Shown here one piece after another: positions 23,201 through 30,208 of a DNA stretch of 33,056 bases. The notes beneath the pieces were generated by a model that searched no databases, was not told the DNA's origin, and saw only the letters and a program-made list of their open reading frames with translations. Each line of letters starts with the position of its first letter. The first letter of the stretch is position 1. A program made the position numbers and the translations under genes. The stretch comes from Treponemataceae bacterium. Its GTDB lineage: Bacteria; Spirochaetota; Spirochaetia; Treponematales; Treponemataceae. The stretch covers positions 1 through 33,056 of the forward strand of contig JAIKVO010000097.1 in NCBI GenBank assembly GCA_024685655.1. Direction: 5' to 3'.

Positions 23201-25527
23201 AAGTATTTATACGTCTGATTATTTCTTCCTGCTGTCGTTCCATCGGCATATTTGTAATTTGATGAGAATGCATTCTCAAATATCTTCGCGTAGAAAGCTC
23301 CGTCACTTCCCAAATAGTACGTAAACGCACCGACTTTTACCGATTTTGTTTCGTCTATAGCGATATTCGATGCCTTTTTAGTCTGCGGCCAATCACCAAA
23401 CAGTGCATATCGACCTTTTGTACCGAACGTTCCGTCTGTTCCTTTTGGAAGCTCTGTATATTCAGTTCCTTTGAACTCGCCTGTAAATGTTCCTTTAAAT
23501 GGGAATGAGACTGTGTAATCGATTTTAAAACTTTGGTCGGAATAAGGCTCTCCCAAACGTATCGTAAGGGTATGATTTCCTGCAATCTCCGTATCGAAAT
23601 CGCTTACCGTGTAGTTGGTGATCGTTTTCTTTGTACCGTCATAGTATGTTGCCGTAATGACAAGTCCTTTGAGGTCAAGCGACTCTCCGGCATTATAAAC
23701 CGTCTTAGTCGGCTTTGAAGAAATACCTATCACAGGCAGAACAACTTTGTAATCTATACTAAGTTCTTTTTCTACAAGCAATTCCGAGCACTTTATAGTA
23801 AGTTTGTGATTTCCGGCTACCGTAGAATCAAAACCGCTCGTAGTATAGCGGGTCAGAGTTTTCTTGCTGCCGTCACTATATGTCGCTGTAATAACGAGTC
23901 CTGTAAGATCAAGCTCCTCCCCGGGACTGTAAGTTGTCTTCTTTGGCTTCGACGAAACTTCTATGCTTTTGAGAGTCGGTATATCTGATGAGATTGCCAG
24001 AGCTGGAACAAGACCATGGATTTCCGTTCCGACAAAGCTTTCTCCATCGCCCTCACCGGATACTCTCATGTTTCCGTTGCTTTCGACAGTGAAAACAGAG
24101 TGTGTAGCATGATTAAAAAATGGAGAATCCTGCGAGAATCCTTGCGCTACAGAAGAACCAGACGAACTTCCTTGCTGCTTGGTAATGTTCAGACCTGCAG
24201 AAGAATCTGCCAGAATGCGGCCAGAAGCGTAATACGTTCTCTTCCAATATGGCTCGCTAAGGGCAGATATTATAACGCCAGTTCTGCGGCCATCACTGAC
24301 AGCATTGATCATCTTGTTGTCACCAAGATAAATTCCAACGTGGGAAACTTTTGTACCGTTCTCACTGAAAAAAACAAGATCACCTGGCTGACGCTCAGAA
24401 TCCTTAATGTGCGTGGAAGCCTGATATTGAAGAGCCGCCGTTCTTGGAATCTGCATTCCTATTGCCTGCGCCGCAAGATAAGTCAGTCCCGAACAGTCAA
24501 TTCCTTTTTTCGACGTTCCGCCCCAAACATACGGAACACCCAAATACTTCTTTGCGTTCTCAATAAAAAGATTTCTTTCCTCGCCGACTACAACTCCCAA
24601 AGTCTGAAGCAGCAATGCACCGTCAGTATCATTCTCAACATACTGCGGCTCGGCATAAAACGAAGCATACGGGGAACGAAGCCACCATTCTTCTATATCA
24701 TCTTCAGGATTATCTTCCGCGCTTGCCTCTGCAAAATGAGTTGGCAGACGAACTCGCCCGGAAGCGGAACCAGTTTCAAAGTACTCACCGAAACCATATT
24801 TTTTTGTCGTAGCTTCTTTCCGGCTAAGAAGAAATATTTTGTCCAACGTATCATCGCACGATGAAAGCGATGCTGTGTTATAATTGTAGAAACCAGTCTC
24901 CGTTGCAGAGCTTTCCGGGCTATTATCTACTTTTGTGTCGGCTATATAGTACCGGATATATTCACTGAACGCAGTCTGCAAAAATCCTTTTCCCTGAAAT
25001 TCATCATTCGTAGTTTGAGAAGTTTTGTTCGATTTTTTCACGGGATATGAAAGACCGTTCAGATAAGCGCGGACTTTTGAATGCTCGTAGTTGTTGTCAT
25101 AAACTTCATTGCCGTTTACTGTTCTGAAATCAGCAGTTGAGTTGTCATACCAATCTATGCTGAAAAGAATGCTCTCCGCAAGAAGAAGAATATTTCCGTT
25201 GTAGTTGTCGGTGACAATCCGCCATTTTATAGGCTCTACCTTGTAATAATCCCAGTCAACTTTCGCATACCAGTAACCATCGCTTCCGTAATAATATGTA
25301 AACGCACCAACCTGCACTGATTTGCTTTCATCGATTTTTACGCCATAGGACAGAGGAGATTGCGGCCAGTCACCAAAAAGCGCATACCTGGCATCTTTTC
25401 CGGCAGTACCGTCAGTCCCAGCAGGAAGAAGTGTAAAATATGTCTCTGAAAAAGGCTGAGCATGCAAAGGAATTAACGCTAATAGAACAAGAAAAAAAAC
25501 AAACGTGAAAATTTTATACTTTTTCAC
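20293..25527 (-). CDS. Giant secreted DUF6273/Ig-like protein with an embedded NlpC/P60 peptidase
   Basis: About 1744 residues (numbered here from GTG 25533). Signal peptide 1-25 (LIPLHA/QPF). Domains: DUF6273-1 (about 31-316), NlpC/P60 (317-440), a second DUF6273 tail (470-515), Ig-like (520-596 and 600-675), DUF6273-2 (686-1016), Ig-like (1029-1110), Ser-rich linker (1148-1222), Ig-like (1229-1311), acidic Ser/Thr linker (1345-1450) and DUF6273-3 (1453-1746). The peptidase has Cys347 in DCSGL, His398 in SHVGIYLG and Asn410 where the third catalytic residue usually falls, so it should cut peptidoglycan-type peptides. Start: GGAG overlaps GTG 25533 but sits 7 bases before GTG 25527, giving VKKYKIFTF as the start. 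It leads a two-gene operon with its own promoter. Surface or periplasmic location is inferred. Confidence 0.9.
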   Translation of the reverse strand: MKKYKIFTFVFFLVLLALIPLHAQPFSETYFTLLPAGTDGTAGKDARYALFGDWPQSPLSYGVKIDESKSVQVGAFTYYYGSDGYWYAKVDWDYYKVEPIKWRIVTDNYNGNILLLAESILFSIDWYDNSTADFRTVNGNEVYDNNYEHSKVRAYLNGLSYPVKKSNKTSQTTNDEFQGKGFLQTAFSEYIRYYIADTKVDNSPESSATETGFYNYNTASLSSCDDTLDKIFLLSRKEATTKKYGFGEYFETGSASGRVRLPTHFAEASAEDNPEDDIEEWWLRSPYASFYAEPQYVENDTDGALLLQTLGVVVGEERNLFIENAKKYLGVPYVWGGTSKKGIDCSGLTYLAAQAIGMQIPRTAALQYQASTHIKDSERQPGDLVFFSENGTKVSHVGIYLGDNKMINAVSDGRRTGVIISALSEPYWKRTYYASGRILADSSAGLNITKQQGSSSGSSVAQGFSQDSPFFNHATHSVFTVESNGNMRVSGEGDGESFVGTEIHGLVPALAISSDIPTLKSIEVSSKPKKTTYSPGEELDLTGLVITATYSDGSKKTLTRYTTSGFDSTVAGNHKLTIKCSELLVEKELSIDYKVVLPVIGISSKPTKTVYNAGESLDLKGLVITATYYDGTKKTITNYTVSDFDTEIAGNHTLTIRLGEPYSDQSFKIDYTVSFPFKGTFTGEFKGTEYTELPKGTDGTFGTKGRYALFGDWPQTKKASNIAIDETKSVKVGAFTYYLGSDGAFYAKIFENAFSSNYKYADGTTAGRNNQTYKYFKVEPIKWRVVTDFYSGNAMLLAENVLAAGTWYSGYDYSYSGGGTNAHRSISGNTVYPNNYEYSTIRAYLNGLSYYTLETSGNHKQSVNKDYVDKGFLQTAFSKKAQNQIVTTTVDNSEESTAKDERLASQSSKYISNNTKDKIFLLSVNDATKKAFGLGEKSGSTAVPERSRLLTDFSKALGARVVSGSGKSTKGAWWLRSPSDSFWQSVYRVVDSSIETARDDVNETSNGIVPALCLPNSMVTPAGPMTLDSIEVINKSYTAGREYNIGESAAWILFDISSVIANYSDGSSKEVMEYIIKGFSSSTPGKHTITLSYTENGVTKEIPYSYTITGKNSTGSKQDDTEDYKIVITDNGKSRSMSTTLISRNSSGSGSSGSSGSSAGSSTKPSGTSSSSSSSSGTGSASSTTKPSGTGSSSSSDSSSSSTNTTSGVGTSSGTNSKPQNTGMPAVLESIEININPFAMDYEYEVGETIDWITWDIDSVVAKYSDGSSKDLKEFIIRDFNSSIPGKHTATVSYEENGVTKEAPFVYTITSWGSSSGNADSRLEDYSILVYYSGKTKKVNATRIPREDDNSDMTDNSAADVADSSSSENIPDSASSSATATVSNTTVNPTTVVTTESQPRKTNVIPERVGIVRYEKQAKASDAAKVVGAAVDENESGLFKQASVSNTAGTGYTELPAGTDGTAGRSGKYVLFGEWPQSLKENDVVVYESETRQAGSFTYYLGSDGEWYCEAYAFYFKVEPIKWRVLTDDFNGNTLLLSEKSLMDCQFYDYIYNRTLDGKVVYPNNYEHSKIRAYLNGISYITKDSDSSMQIMNSSFVNKGFLQTAFSETAQKVIASTTIDNGLYSTSDAARKQPAVGQFICADTTDKVFLLSEKEITESLYGFPKYDKTGSTRIRESTDYLDMTGEIPYSDLITGRYWWLRSPYYFSSFDEGCCVRQVLYDGNTEEYDYINDCIDVVPAICIVK
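21868..22092 (-). repeat. Ser/Gly/Thr-rich linker with a 22-residue tandem duplication
   Basis: Residues about 1148-1222 of the giant protein are almost only Ser, Gly, Thr, Lys and Pro. A 22-residue unit starting KPSGT occurs twice in a row; at the DNA level the plus-strand word GAGCTGCTTGAAGAA recurs 66 bases apart (21941 and 22007). It is a flexible spacer between two Ig-like domains. Its antisense strand gives a false Leu/Glu-rich frame. Confidence 0.75.
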
Positions 25528-25612
25528 AGACACTCTCCATTATCGACACAAAAAGATTGTTAAAGCGTTAAAGAATTATTGAAAAACAATCATCCGGCTA
25601 CGATATTTTCAT

Positions 25613-25641
25613 ATTATCGCACGAGATTCTTACGGTGTAAA
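25613..25641 (-). promoter_or_regulatory. Promoter of the DUF6273 operon
   Basis: On the minus strand TTTACA (25636-25641, 5/6) and GATAAT (25613-25618, 5/6) are 17 bases apart, with TG one base before the -10 box (extended -10). The expected leader is about 80 bases. It is the best-scoring promoter by eye in the window and points to strong expression. Confidence 0.7.
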
Positions 25642-25682
25642 CAGGTATATCAGTAGAACTCTATTCCTATAAATAAATAATG

Positions 25683-25711
25683 TTGTAACGGATTTCCTTT
25701 TATGATATACT
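25683..25711 (+). promoter_or_regulatory. Promoter of the CDP-alcohol phosphotransferase gene (leaderless)
   Basis: TTGTAA (25683-25688, 4/6) and TATACT (25706-25711, 5/6) are 17 bases apart. Transcription should begin at about 25718-25719, on the ATG itself. No Shine-Dalgarno is present. Confidence 0.6.
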
Positions 25712-25718
25712 TTCTTCT

Positions 25719-26855
25719 ATGAATATAAATAAAACTGTCACTACAGAGTACGGAGATTCCAAAAAAAACTATTCCTATTCAGCAGAAGATATGTCTATTA
25801 TTGACTGCTACGTACTAGTTCCGCTCGCAAAAAAGCTCATAACAAAACTTCCTTTATGGCTGCCTGCAAACATAATCACGATTATGTCCAACGGATTCGT
25901 GTTCTTAGCATCAGTAATCGCACTGACCGCAAGAAAAACAAACTGGCCTATTTGGATTCTGATACCGTTTTTATTTATTTTTTATCTTATCGGTGACACT
26001 GCAGACGGCTTGCAGGCACGACGCACAAAAACAGGTTCTCCTTTAGGTGAATTCTGCGATCACTTTCTTGATACATTCGTCACGGGAGAATTACTGTTCT
26101 GCGTATTAACTGCGTACGGAGTAAGAAACCTTCTGTTTGTCGGAATTCTTCTCTATGTCTCATATTTTACGCAAATGACTGCATTCTGGGAAAAGTATGT
26201 TACGAGCAAACTTCATCTCGGTAAATTCGGCTCATCAGAGACAGTCTTGGTATTGTCTTTGTTTTCAACAGTCGGATATCTCCCCAAGGTACATGCTTTT
26301 TTCACGAAATCTATAAATATTCCAATCTCATTCCTTCAGGGATACAACATAACGCTCGTAGAAGTGGTTCTCGCCATTTCTTTGATATTCCCAATTATCT
26401 CAATTGTGACGACACTAATTCGCACAAAGAAGATATCCAAGAATTTCATCCTCTATCTGATTTTAGGCTTGATTCTTACTCTTGCGGCGACATTTTTGGA
26501 GAAAGGCTCTTTCGCCATTGCGTTCCTTACCCTCACATTTTATCACGTTGATTACTCAGCTGCGCTCCTAAGCGCGATCATAATGAAAGAAAAAGAACCA
26601 AAACCAGATTTTATACTGACTGCAGCAATGTGTATCGCATTGTTCTTTGATATTCATCATCCTGTTCTTTATTCGGCTTTCTTCCTATATATTGTTGTAT
26701 TTGTGACAGCAAGAACTGCAATGTTCGTCCATAGGAACAACAAATACTGGTATTGGATAAACCCAGAGCTTCCAAAAGAAGATGAGAACAAAGCTGATAT
26801 AAACAAAACCGCAGCTAAAGCGGCTACAAAAACATCTGAGAATAAAACTGAATAA
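25719..26855 (+). CDS. CDP-alcohol phosphatidyltransferase family membrane protein
   Basis: 378 residues with eight or more membrane segments. The family catalytic motif is complete: D93, D96-G97, A100-R101, G110, D114 and D118, in the order DGxxARx8GxxxDxxxD, which binds the CDP-alcohol and divalent metal. The size and the WLPANIITIMSN block before the motif are closer to choline/ethanolamine phosphotransferases (about 390 residues) than to the smaller PgsA or Pss enzymes. That would mean transfer of phosphocholine or phosphoethanolamine from CDP to diacylglycerol, a pathway known in oral treponemes; the head group is inferred. The C-terminus is a charged Lys/Ala/Thr tail. Diverges from the DUF6273 operon. 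Confidence 0.88.
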   Translation: MNINKTVTTEYGDSKKNYSYSAEDMSIIDCYVLVPLAKKLITKLPLWLPANIITIMSNGFVFLASVIALTARKTNWPIWILIPFLFIFYLIGDTADGLQARRTKTGSPLGEFCDHFLDTFVTGELLFCVLTAYGVRNLLFVGILLYVSYFTQMTAFWEKYVTSKLHLGKFGSSETVLVLSLFSTVGYLPKVHAFFTKSINIPISFLQGYNITLVEVVLAISLIFPIISIVTTLIRTKKISKNFILYLILGLILTLAATFLEKGSFAIAFLTLTFYHVDYSAALLSAIIMKEKEPKPDFILTAAMCIALFFDIHHPVLYSAFFLYIVVFVTARTAMFVHRNNKYWYWINPELPKEDENKADINKTAAKAATKTSENKTE

Positions 26856-26961
26856 ATCTTGTGTTCGTGTTGAGCTATCTATCCCCGGACTTTCCGAGGC
26901 TGCTGAATAATTCCTAAGTATTAGGGCTTTTTCCGTAGTCTCGCCTTCCTGGGGCTTTTTT

Positions 26962-27648
26962 TTATCTTTCACCAACCTGCTTTACAGGCATTTCTTCTAA
27001 TTCAGAGCTTTCCTCAACTTGAATATCATTTTTTTGCATAATTGCATTTTTTTTCTTTTTCTTATGGTCGATAATCTTTTTTATTACAAAAACAAGAACA
27101 GCACTCCAAATGATTATAAAAAGAACAATGCCGACAATCTTAAAGCCTTTCTGCGCAGATTCACCAATGAATAACACTAAAGAATACAACGTGAGCGAGC
27201 TGATAACCGCAGCTATTCCATCAAACAGCATGAATTTCGGGAAAGGCAGCACTGTAAAGCCCGATGTCATAAAAAGCGCGTTCCTCATTCCGAACGGAAT
27301 AAACCGTGTCACTATAAACGTAAGGAAACCATGCTTCTCAAGTTTTTTGGAAAGAAACTCCATTTTTGAATTTGAAAGCGCCTTTGTAAAAAACTTAATC
27401 TTAAGAACACCCTTACCTATTAATCGTCCCATCCAGTAACAGATTATGTCGCTTACGTAAATACCGGCATATAAAGCAATATAGTTCGGAATAAGCAGAG
27501 AATTGTCCTCATATGCAATCAACGCAGACATTACAATAAGGACATCTTCGGATATAGGAAGATTGAAGCCAGCCAAAACTAACGCGAAGAAACAAACGAG
27601 CGGCCAATATGTAAAATAGCTGCTGAAAAAAGCAATTATCGATTCCAT
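26962..27648 (-). CDS. DedA-family membrane protein
   Basis: 228 residues with the DedA (SNARE-associated/VTT) layout: hydrophobic N-terminus, re-entrant NLPISEDVL motif (29-37), IYVSDIICYWMGRLIG, and the second signature TRFIPFGMRNALFMTSGF, followed by membrane segments near 150-190. DedA proteins help flip or recycle lipid carriers such as undecaprenyl phosphate and phosphatidylethanolamine. The C-terminal 30 residues are a hydrophilic tail rich in Lys then Glu. AGAGG lies 7 bases before the ATG. It lies next to the CDP-alcohol phosphotransferase on the opposite strand, convergent with it, which suits a lipid theme but is not proof. Confidence 0.9.
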   Translation of the reverse strand: MESIIAFFSSYFTYWPLVCFFALVLAGFNLPISEDVLIVMSALIAYEDNSLLIPNYIALYAGIYVSDIICYWMGRLIGKGVLKIKFFTKALSNSKMEFLSKKLEKHGFLTFIVTRFIPFGMRNALFMTSGFTVLPFPKFMLFDGIAAVISSLTLYSLVLFIGESAQKGFKIVGIVLFIIIWSAVLVFVIKKIIDHKKKKKNAIMQKNDIQVEESSELEEMPVKQVGER

Positions 27649-27692
27649 TCACAAACCTCTTTTTTTTTACTTTTTCGAATTCGTGATAACAT

Positions 27693-27721
27693 AATGTACG
27701 TTAATATGATATAATTTGCAA
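27693..27721 (-). promoter_or_regulatory. Possible promoter of the DedA gene
   Basis: On the minus strand TTGCAA (27716-27721) and TACATT (27693-27698) are 17 bases apart, each a 4/6 match. It overlaps the recG promoter on the other strand, so the two divergent genes may compete for polymerase. Weak boxes keep confidence low. Confidence 0.3.
27707..27715 (+). promoter_or_regulatory. Extended -10 promoter of recG (near-leaderless)
   Basis: TGATATAAT is a perfect extended -10 box (TG, one base, TATAAT at 27710-27715). Transcription should begin near 27722, only about 4 bases before the recG ATG at 27726. No clear -35 box and no Shine-Dalgarno are seen. Confidence 0.6.
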
Positions 27722-27725
27722 TACC

Positions 27726-30170
27726 ATGAAACTAAAGGATATAGGCACACCTGTCAGCACTGTTGCAGGAGTAGGTCCTTCGTTGGAAAAGCTTCTGGCG
27801 AGACTCGGAATTTTTACAGTATCAAATCTTCTATCTTACTGGCCAAAGACATGGGAGGACAGAACAAGAAAAATTCCCCTTTCTGCATGGAAAAGCACGT
27901 CAAAAGTGCACACAATAGCGCAAGTCCTTCGCCACGACTGGTTCGGTTTCGGCAGGATGCGCACGCTTAAAATCATCATCGATGACGGAACAGCTACAGC
28001 CGCCTTAGTATGTTTCAACCGTTCTTTTCTGGAAAAATCGCTTCCAGTCGGGTCTGTTATCGCGGTTACCGGCAGATTCTCGCCACGCTATGGGGAACTT
28101 CAGACATCTGCGTTTGAGGCGACATGCCTTGCGAAGTCCGCGTCAATAGACGAATTCCTTGACAAACCAGTACCAGGTTCCGCAGTATTCCCGATTTATC
28201 CGCTCACAGCAGGTCTTTCACAAACACAGCTTCGAAAAATCATAACAAAAGCACTGAAAGAATACTGCAAAGGAATTGAAAACGAGCTGCCGGAAAACAT
28301 TATAGAAAAACGCGGACTTATGCAAAAAAAAGAAGCAGTTTTTTGCATGCATCAGCCGCGTGACATAGATACAGCAGAAAAAGCAAAATACTCGCTTATT
28401 TACGAAGAACTCTACCACTTTCAGGAAACGATACTGAAGCGTTCGGAGGAACACAGAAAAACTGCCGAGAAAGCAAAAAAATCAGTTGATGGAAGCAAGA
28501 AAACTTTTGAGGAAACACTATCGCCCAGGCAGAAGCAGCTTCTTGCGCGACTGCCGTTCGAGCTTACCGAGGATCAGAAAAAAGTCATCTATGAAATGAA
28601 CATAGATATCGACCTTTCGAACAACCAGCCGGATGTGCAGTTTGGGGCTGTTCGTGAGTCAGAAACCGGCGTGCTCACAGAAACAGAAGCGGCAAATCCA
28701 CCCGTAAAACCGGACGAAATATCCGTGAACAAAGACGGTGAGCAGCCGGGCAATGACTCCGAGAGCACGGTTCCCACCGATGGCGCAAGCACGTCAGCCG
28801 CGCAGTTCCACATGGCTCGGCTCTTACAAGGCGATGTCGGCTCCGGAAAAACGCTAGCCGCTTTTTTTGCCGCGCTTCGTACTGTGGATTACGGCGGACA
28901 ATGCGTTATGATGGCTCCGACAGAAATCTTAGCGCGGCAGCATGCAAACAACGCGGCAAAGCTTCTTGAACCATTAAGCATAAAAGTCGCATTTCTTACA
29001 GGGAACTTAAAGGCTTCCGGCAGATCGCAGCTTCTTTCCGCATTAAAAAAAGGCGAGATAGATATAATTATCGGAACACACGCAGTTTTCTCACAAGCTG
29101 TGCTTTACCACGACTTACGATTCGTCGTAATAGACGAGCAGCACCGCTTCGGTGTCGTTCAGCGTAGCGCAATCCTTGACAAAGGCAGACAATCGGTCGT
29201 GCAAAAAGAAAAACTCGCACAAGGCATCATGCCGCGCGCACCGGACTTTCTTCTCATGAGCGCGACACCAATACCGCAGACGCTCGCGCACACGCTTTTC
29301 GGCGATCTAGATATCTCGATTATCAAGTCGATGCCCGCCGGCCGCCAGCCAATAAAAACATACCTCACAAAAGAAGGGAACGAGTCGCGCGTGTACGAGG
29401 CCGTCCGCCAGGAGCTTAAAAACGGGCACCAGGCGTACTTTGTCTACCCGCTTATAGAAAACGTGGACAGCCCGGAGGATGATACCGCCGAGCAGGGCGA
29501 TACTCAAAACAACATGGCAGCGTTCAATGCGGACGGCGGAGCGAAAACTGCAATCAGTACGGACGGCACCCGAAGCACAGCGGCCGGCGGAACAGGCGAT
29601 GTGAAATATGCCGGTAACACAGGCACCGGAACAACAAGCGGACAAAAGTCGCTTAAATCCGCCGAATCGATGTACAGCTTTTTGTCGCAGCAAGTGTACC
29701 CTGAGTTCAAATGCGCGCTTATTCACTCGCGAACGGATGAGGCGGAGCAAATAGCCGCACTAGAAGCGTTCCGCAAAGGCGAAGTTCAGGTTCTTGTCGC
29801 AACGAGCGTAGTTGAAGTCGGCGTTGACGTACCGAACGCGACATGCATGGTCATAGAGCATGCGGAACGGTTCGGACTTGCCGCCCTTCATCAGCTGAGA
29901 GGACGCGTAGGACGCGGAAGCGCGGCATCTTTCTGTTTTCTTGTGTACAGCGAGAAACTTACTGAGCTTGGAAAAGCGCGTCTTAAAGTGCTTCACGAAA
30001 GCACGGACGGATTTTATATCGGTGAAGAAGACTTAAAACTACGCGGCCCCGGCGACGTGAACGGAATACAGCAGTCGGGCTATATAACGCTCGGCATAGC
30101 GGATCCCGTCCGCGACAAAGCAATTCTGGAGCAAGCCAGAGCGGATATACTCGAAAACCTGGCCAGGTGA
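27726..30170 (+). CDS. recG: ATP-dependent DNA helicase RecG with two low-complexity inserts
   Basis: RecG remodels stalled forks and Holliday junctions. The 814 residues include the N-terminal wedge/OB domain (about 1-140), Walker A GDVGSGKT (369-376), MAPTEILA (396-403), DEQHRFG (470-476), SATPIPQTL (512-520), GVDVPNA (699-705), the QLRGRVGR block (723-730) and the C-terminal GEEDLKLRGPGDVNG. The usual length is 680-700, and the excess is two inserts: about 297-361 just before Walker A and about 581-642 between the two helicase-domain-2 blocks VYPLIE and FKCALIHSR. Both are rich in Gly, Ser, Thr, Asp and Glu and keep the frame. All catalytic motifs remain, so activity is likely. Promoter almost abuts the ATG. 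Confidence 0.96.
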   Translation: MKLKDIGTPVSTVAGVGPSLEKLLARLGIFTVSNLLSYWPKTWEDRTRKIPLSAWKSTSKVHTIAQVLRHDWFGFGRMRTLKIIIDDGTATAALVCFNRSFLEKSLPVGSVIAVTGRFSPRYGELQTSAFEATCLAKSASIDEFLDKPVPGSAVFPIYPLTAGLSQTQLRKIITKALKEYCKGIENELPENIIEKRGLMQKKEAVFCMHQPRDIDTAEKAKYSLIYEELYHFQETILKRSEEHRKTAEKAKKSVDGSKKTFEETLSPRQKQLLARLPFELTEDQKKVIYEMNIDIDLSNNQPDVQFGAVRESETGVLTETEAANPPVKPDEISVNKDGEQPGNDSESTVPTDGASTSAAQFHMARLLQGDVGSGKTLAAFFAALRTVDYGGQCVMMAPTEILARQHANNAAKLLEPLSIKVAFLTGNLKASGRSQLLSALKKGEIDIIIGTHAVFSQAVLYHDLRFVVIDEQHRFGVVQRSAILDKGRQSVVQKEKLAQGIMPRAPDFLLMSATPIPQTLAHTLFGDLDISIIKSMPAGRQPIKTYLTKEGNESRVYEAVRQELKNGHQAYFVYPLIENVDSPEDDTAEQGDTQNNMAAFNADGGAKTAISTDGTRSTAAGGTGDVKYAGNTGTGTTSGQKSLKSAESMYSFLSQQVYPEFKCALIHSRTDEAEQIAALEAFRKGEVQVLVATSVVEVGVDVPNATCMVIEHAERFGLAALHQLRGRVGRGSAASFCFLVYSEKLTELGKARLKVLHESTDGFYIGEEDLKLRGPGDVNGIQQSGYITLGIADPVRDKAILEQARADILENLAR
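28614..28808 (+). other. Low-complexity insert 1 in recG
   Basis: Encodes about 65 residues rich in Asp, Glu, Pro, Thr and Ser directly before the Walker A strand. RecG homologues normally pass from the TxxQ-containing helix to the LLQGDVGSGKT strand within about 15 residues. Probably a disordered surface loop. Confidence 0.65.
29466..29651 (+). other. Low-complexity insert 2 in recG
   Basis: Encodes about 62 residues rich in Gly, Thr, Ala and Asp, between the VYPLIE strand and the ALIHSR strand of the second helicase domain. Family members have a shorter charged loop here. Confidence 0.65.
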
Positions 30171-30208
30171 CACGCCACAAGCCGCGCACAAACGAGAACA
30201 AACTAAAC

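Noticed and set aside
24016-24864. 282-residue plus-strand frame opposite the NlpC/P60 region
   Set aside because: It is antisense to a region with a clear catalytic domain, and its own sequence is Arg/Ser/Leu-rich without a known fold.
17503-25533. Diversity-generating retroelement acting on the DUF6273 proteins
   Set aside because: The lectin-like motif pattern prompted the idea, but there is no reverse transcriptase, no template repeat and no adenine-biased variable repeat in the window.
26941-26963. T-rich end after GCCTTCCTGGGGC as a terminator of the CDP-alcohol phosphotransferase gene
   Set aside because: Eight T follow, but the stem would be only about three GC pairs with no better fold; too weak to call.
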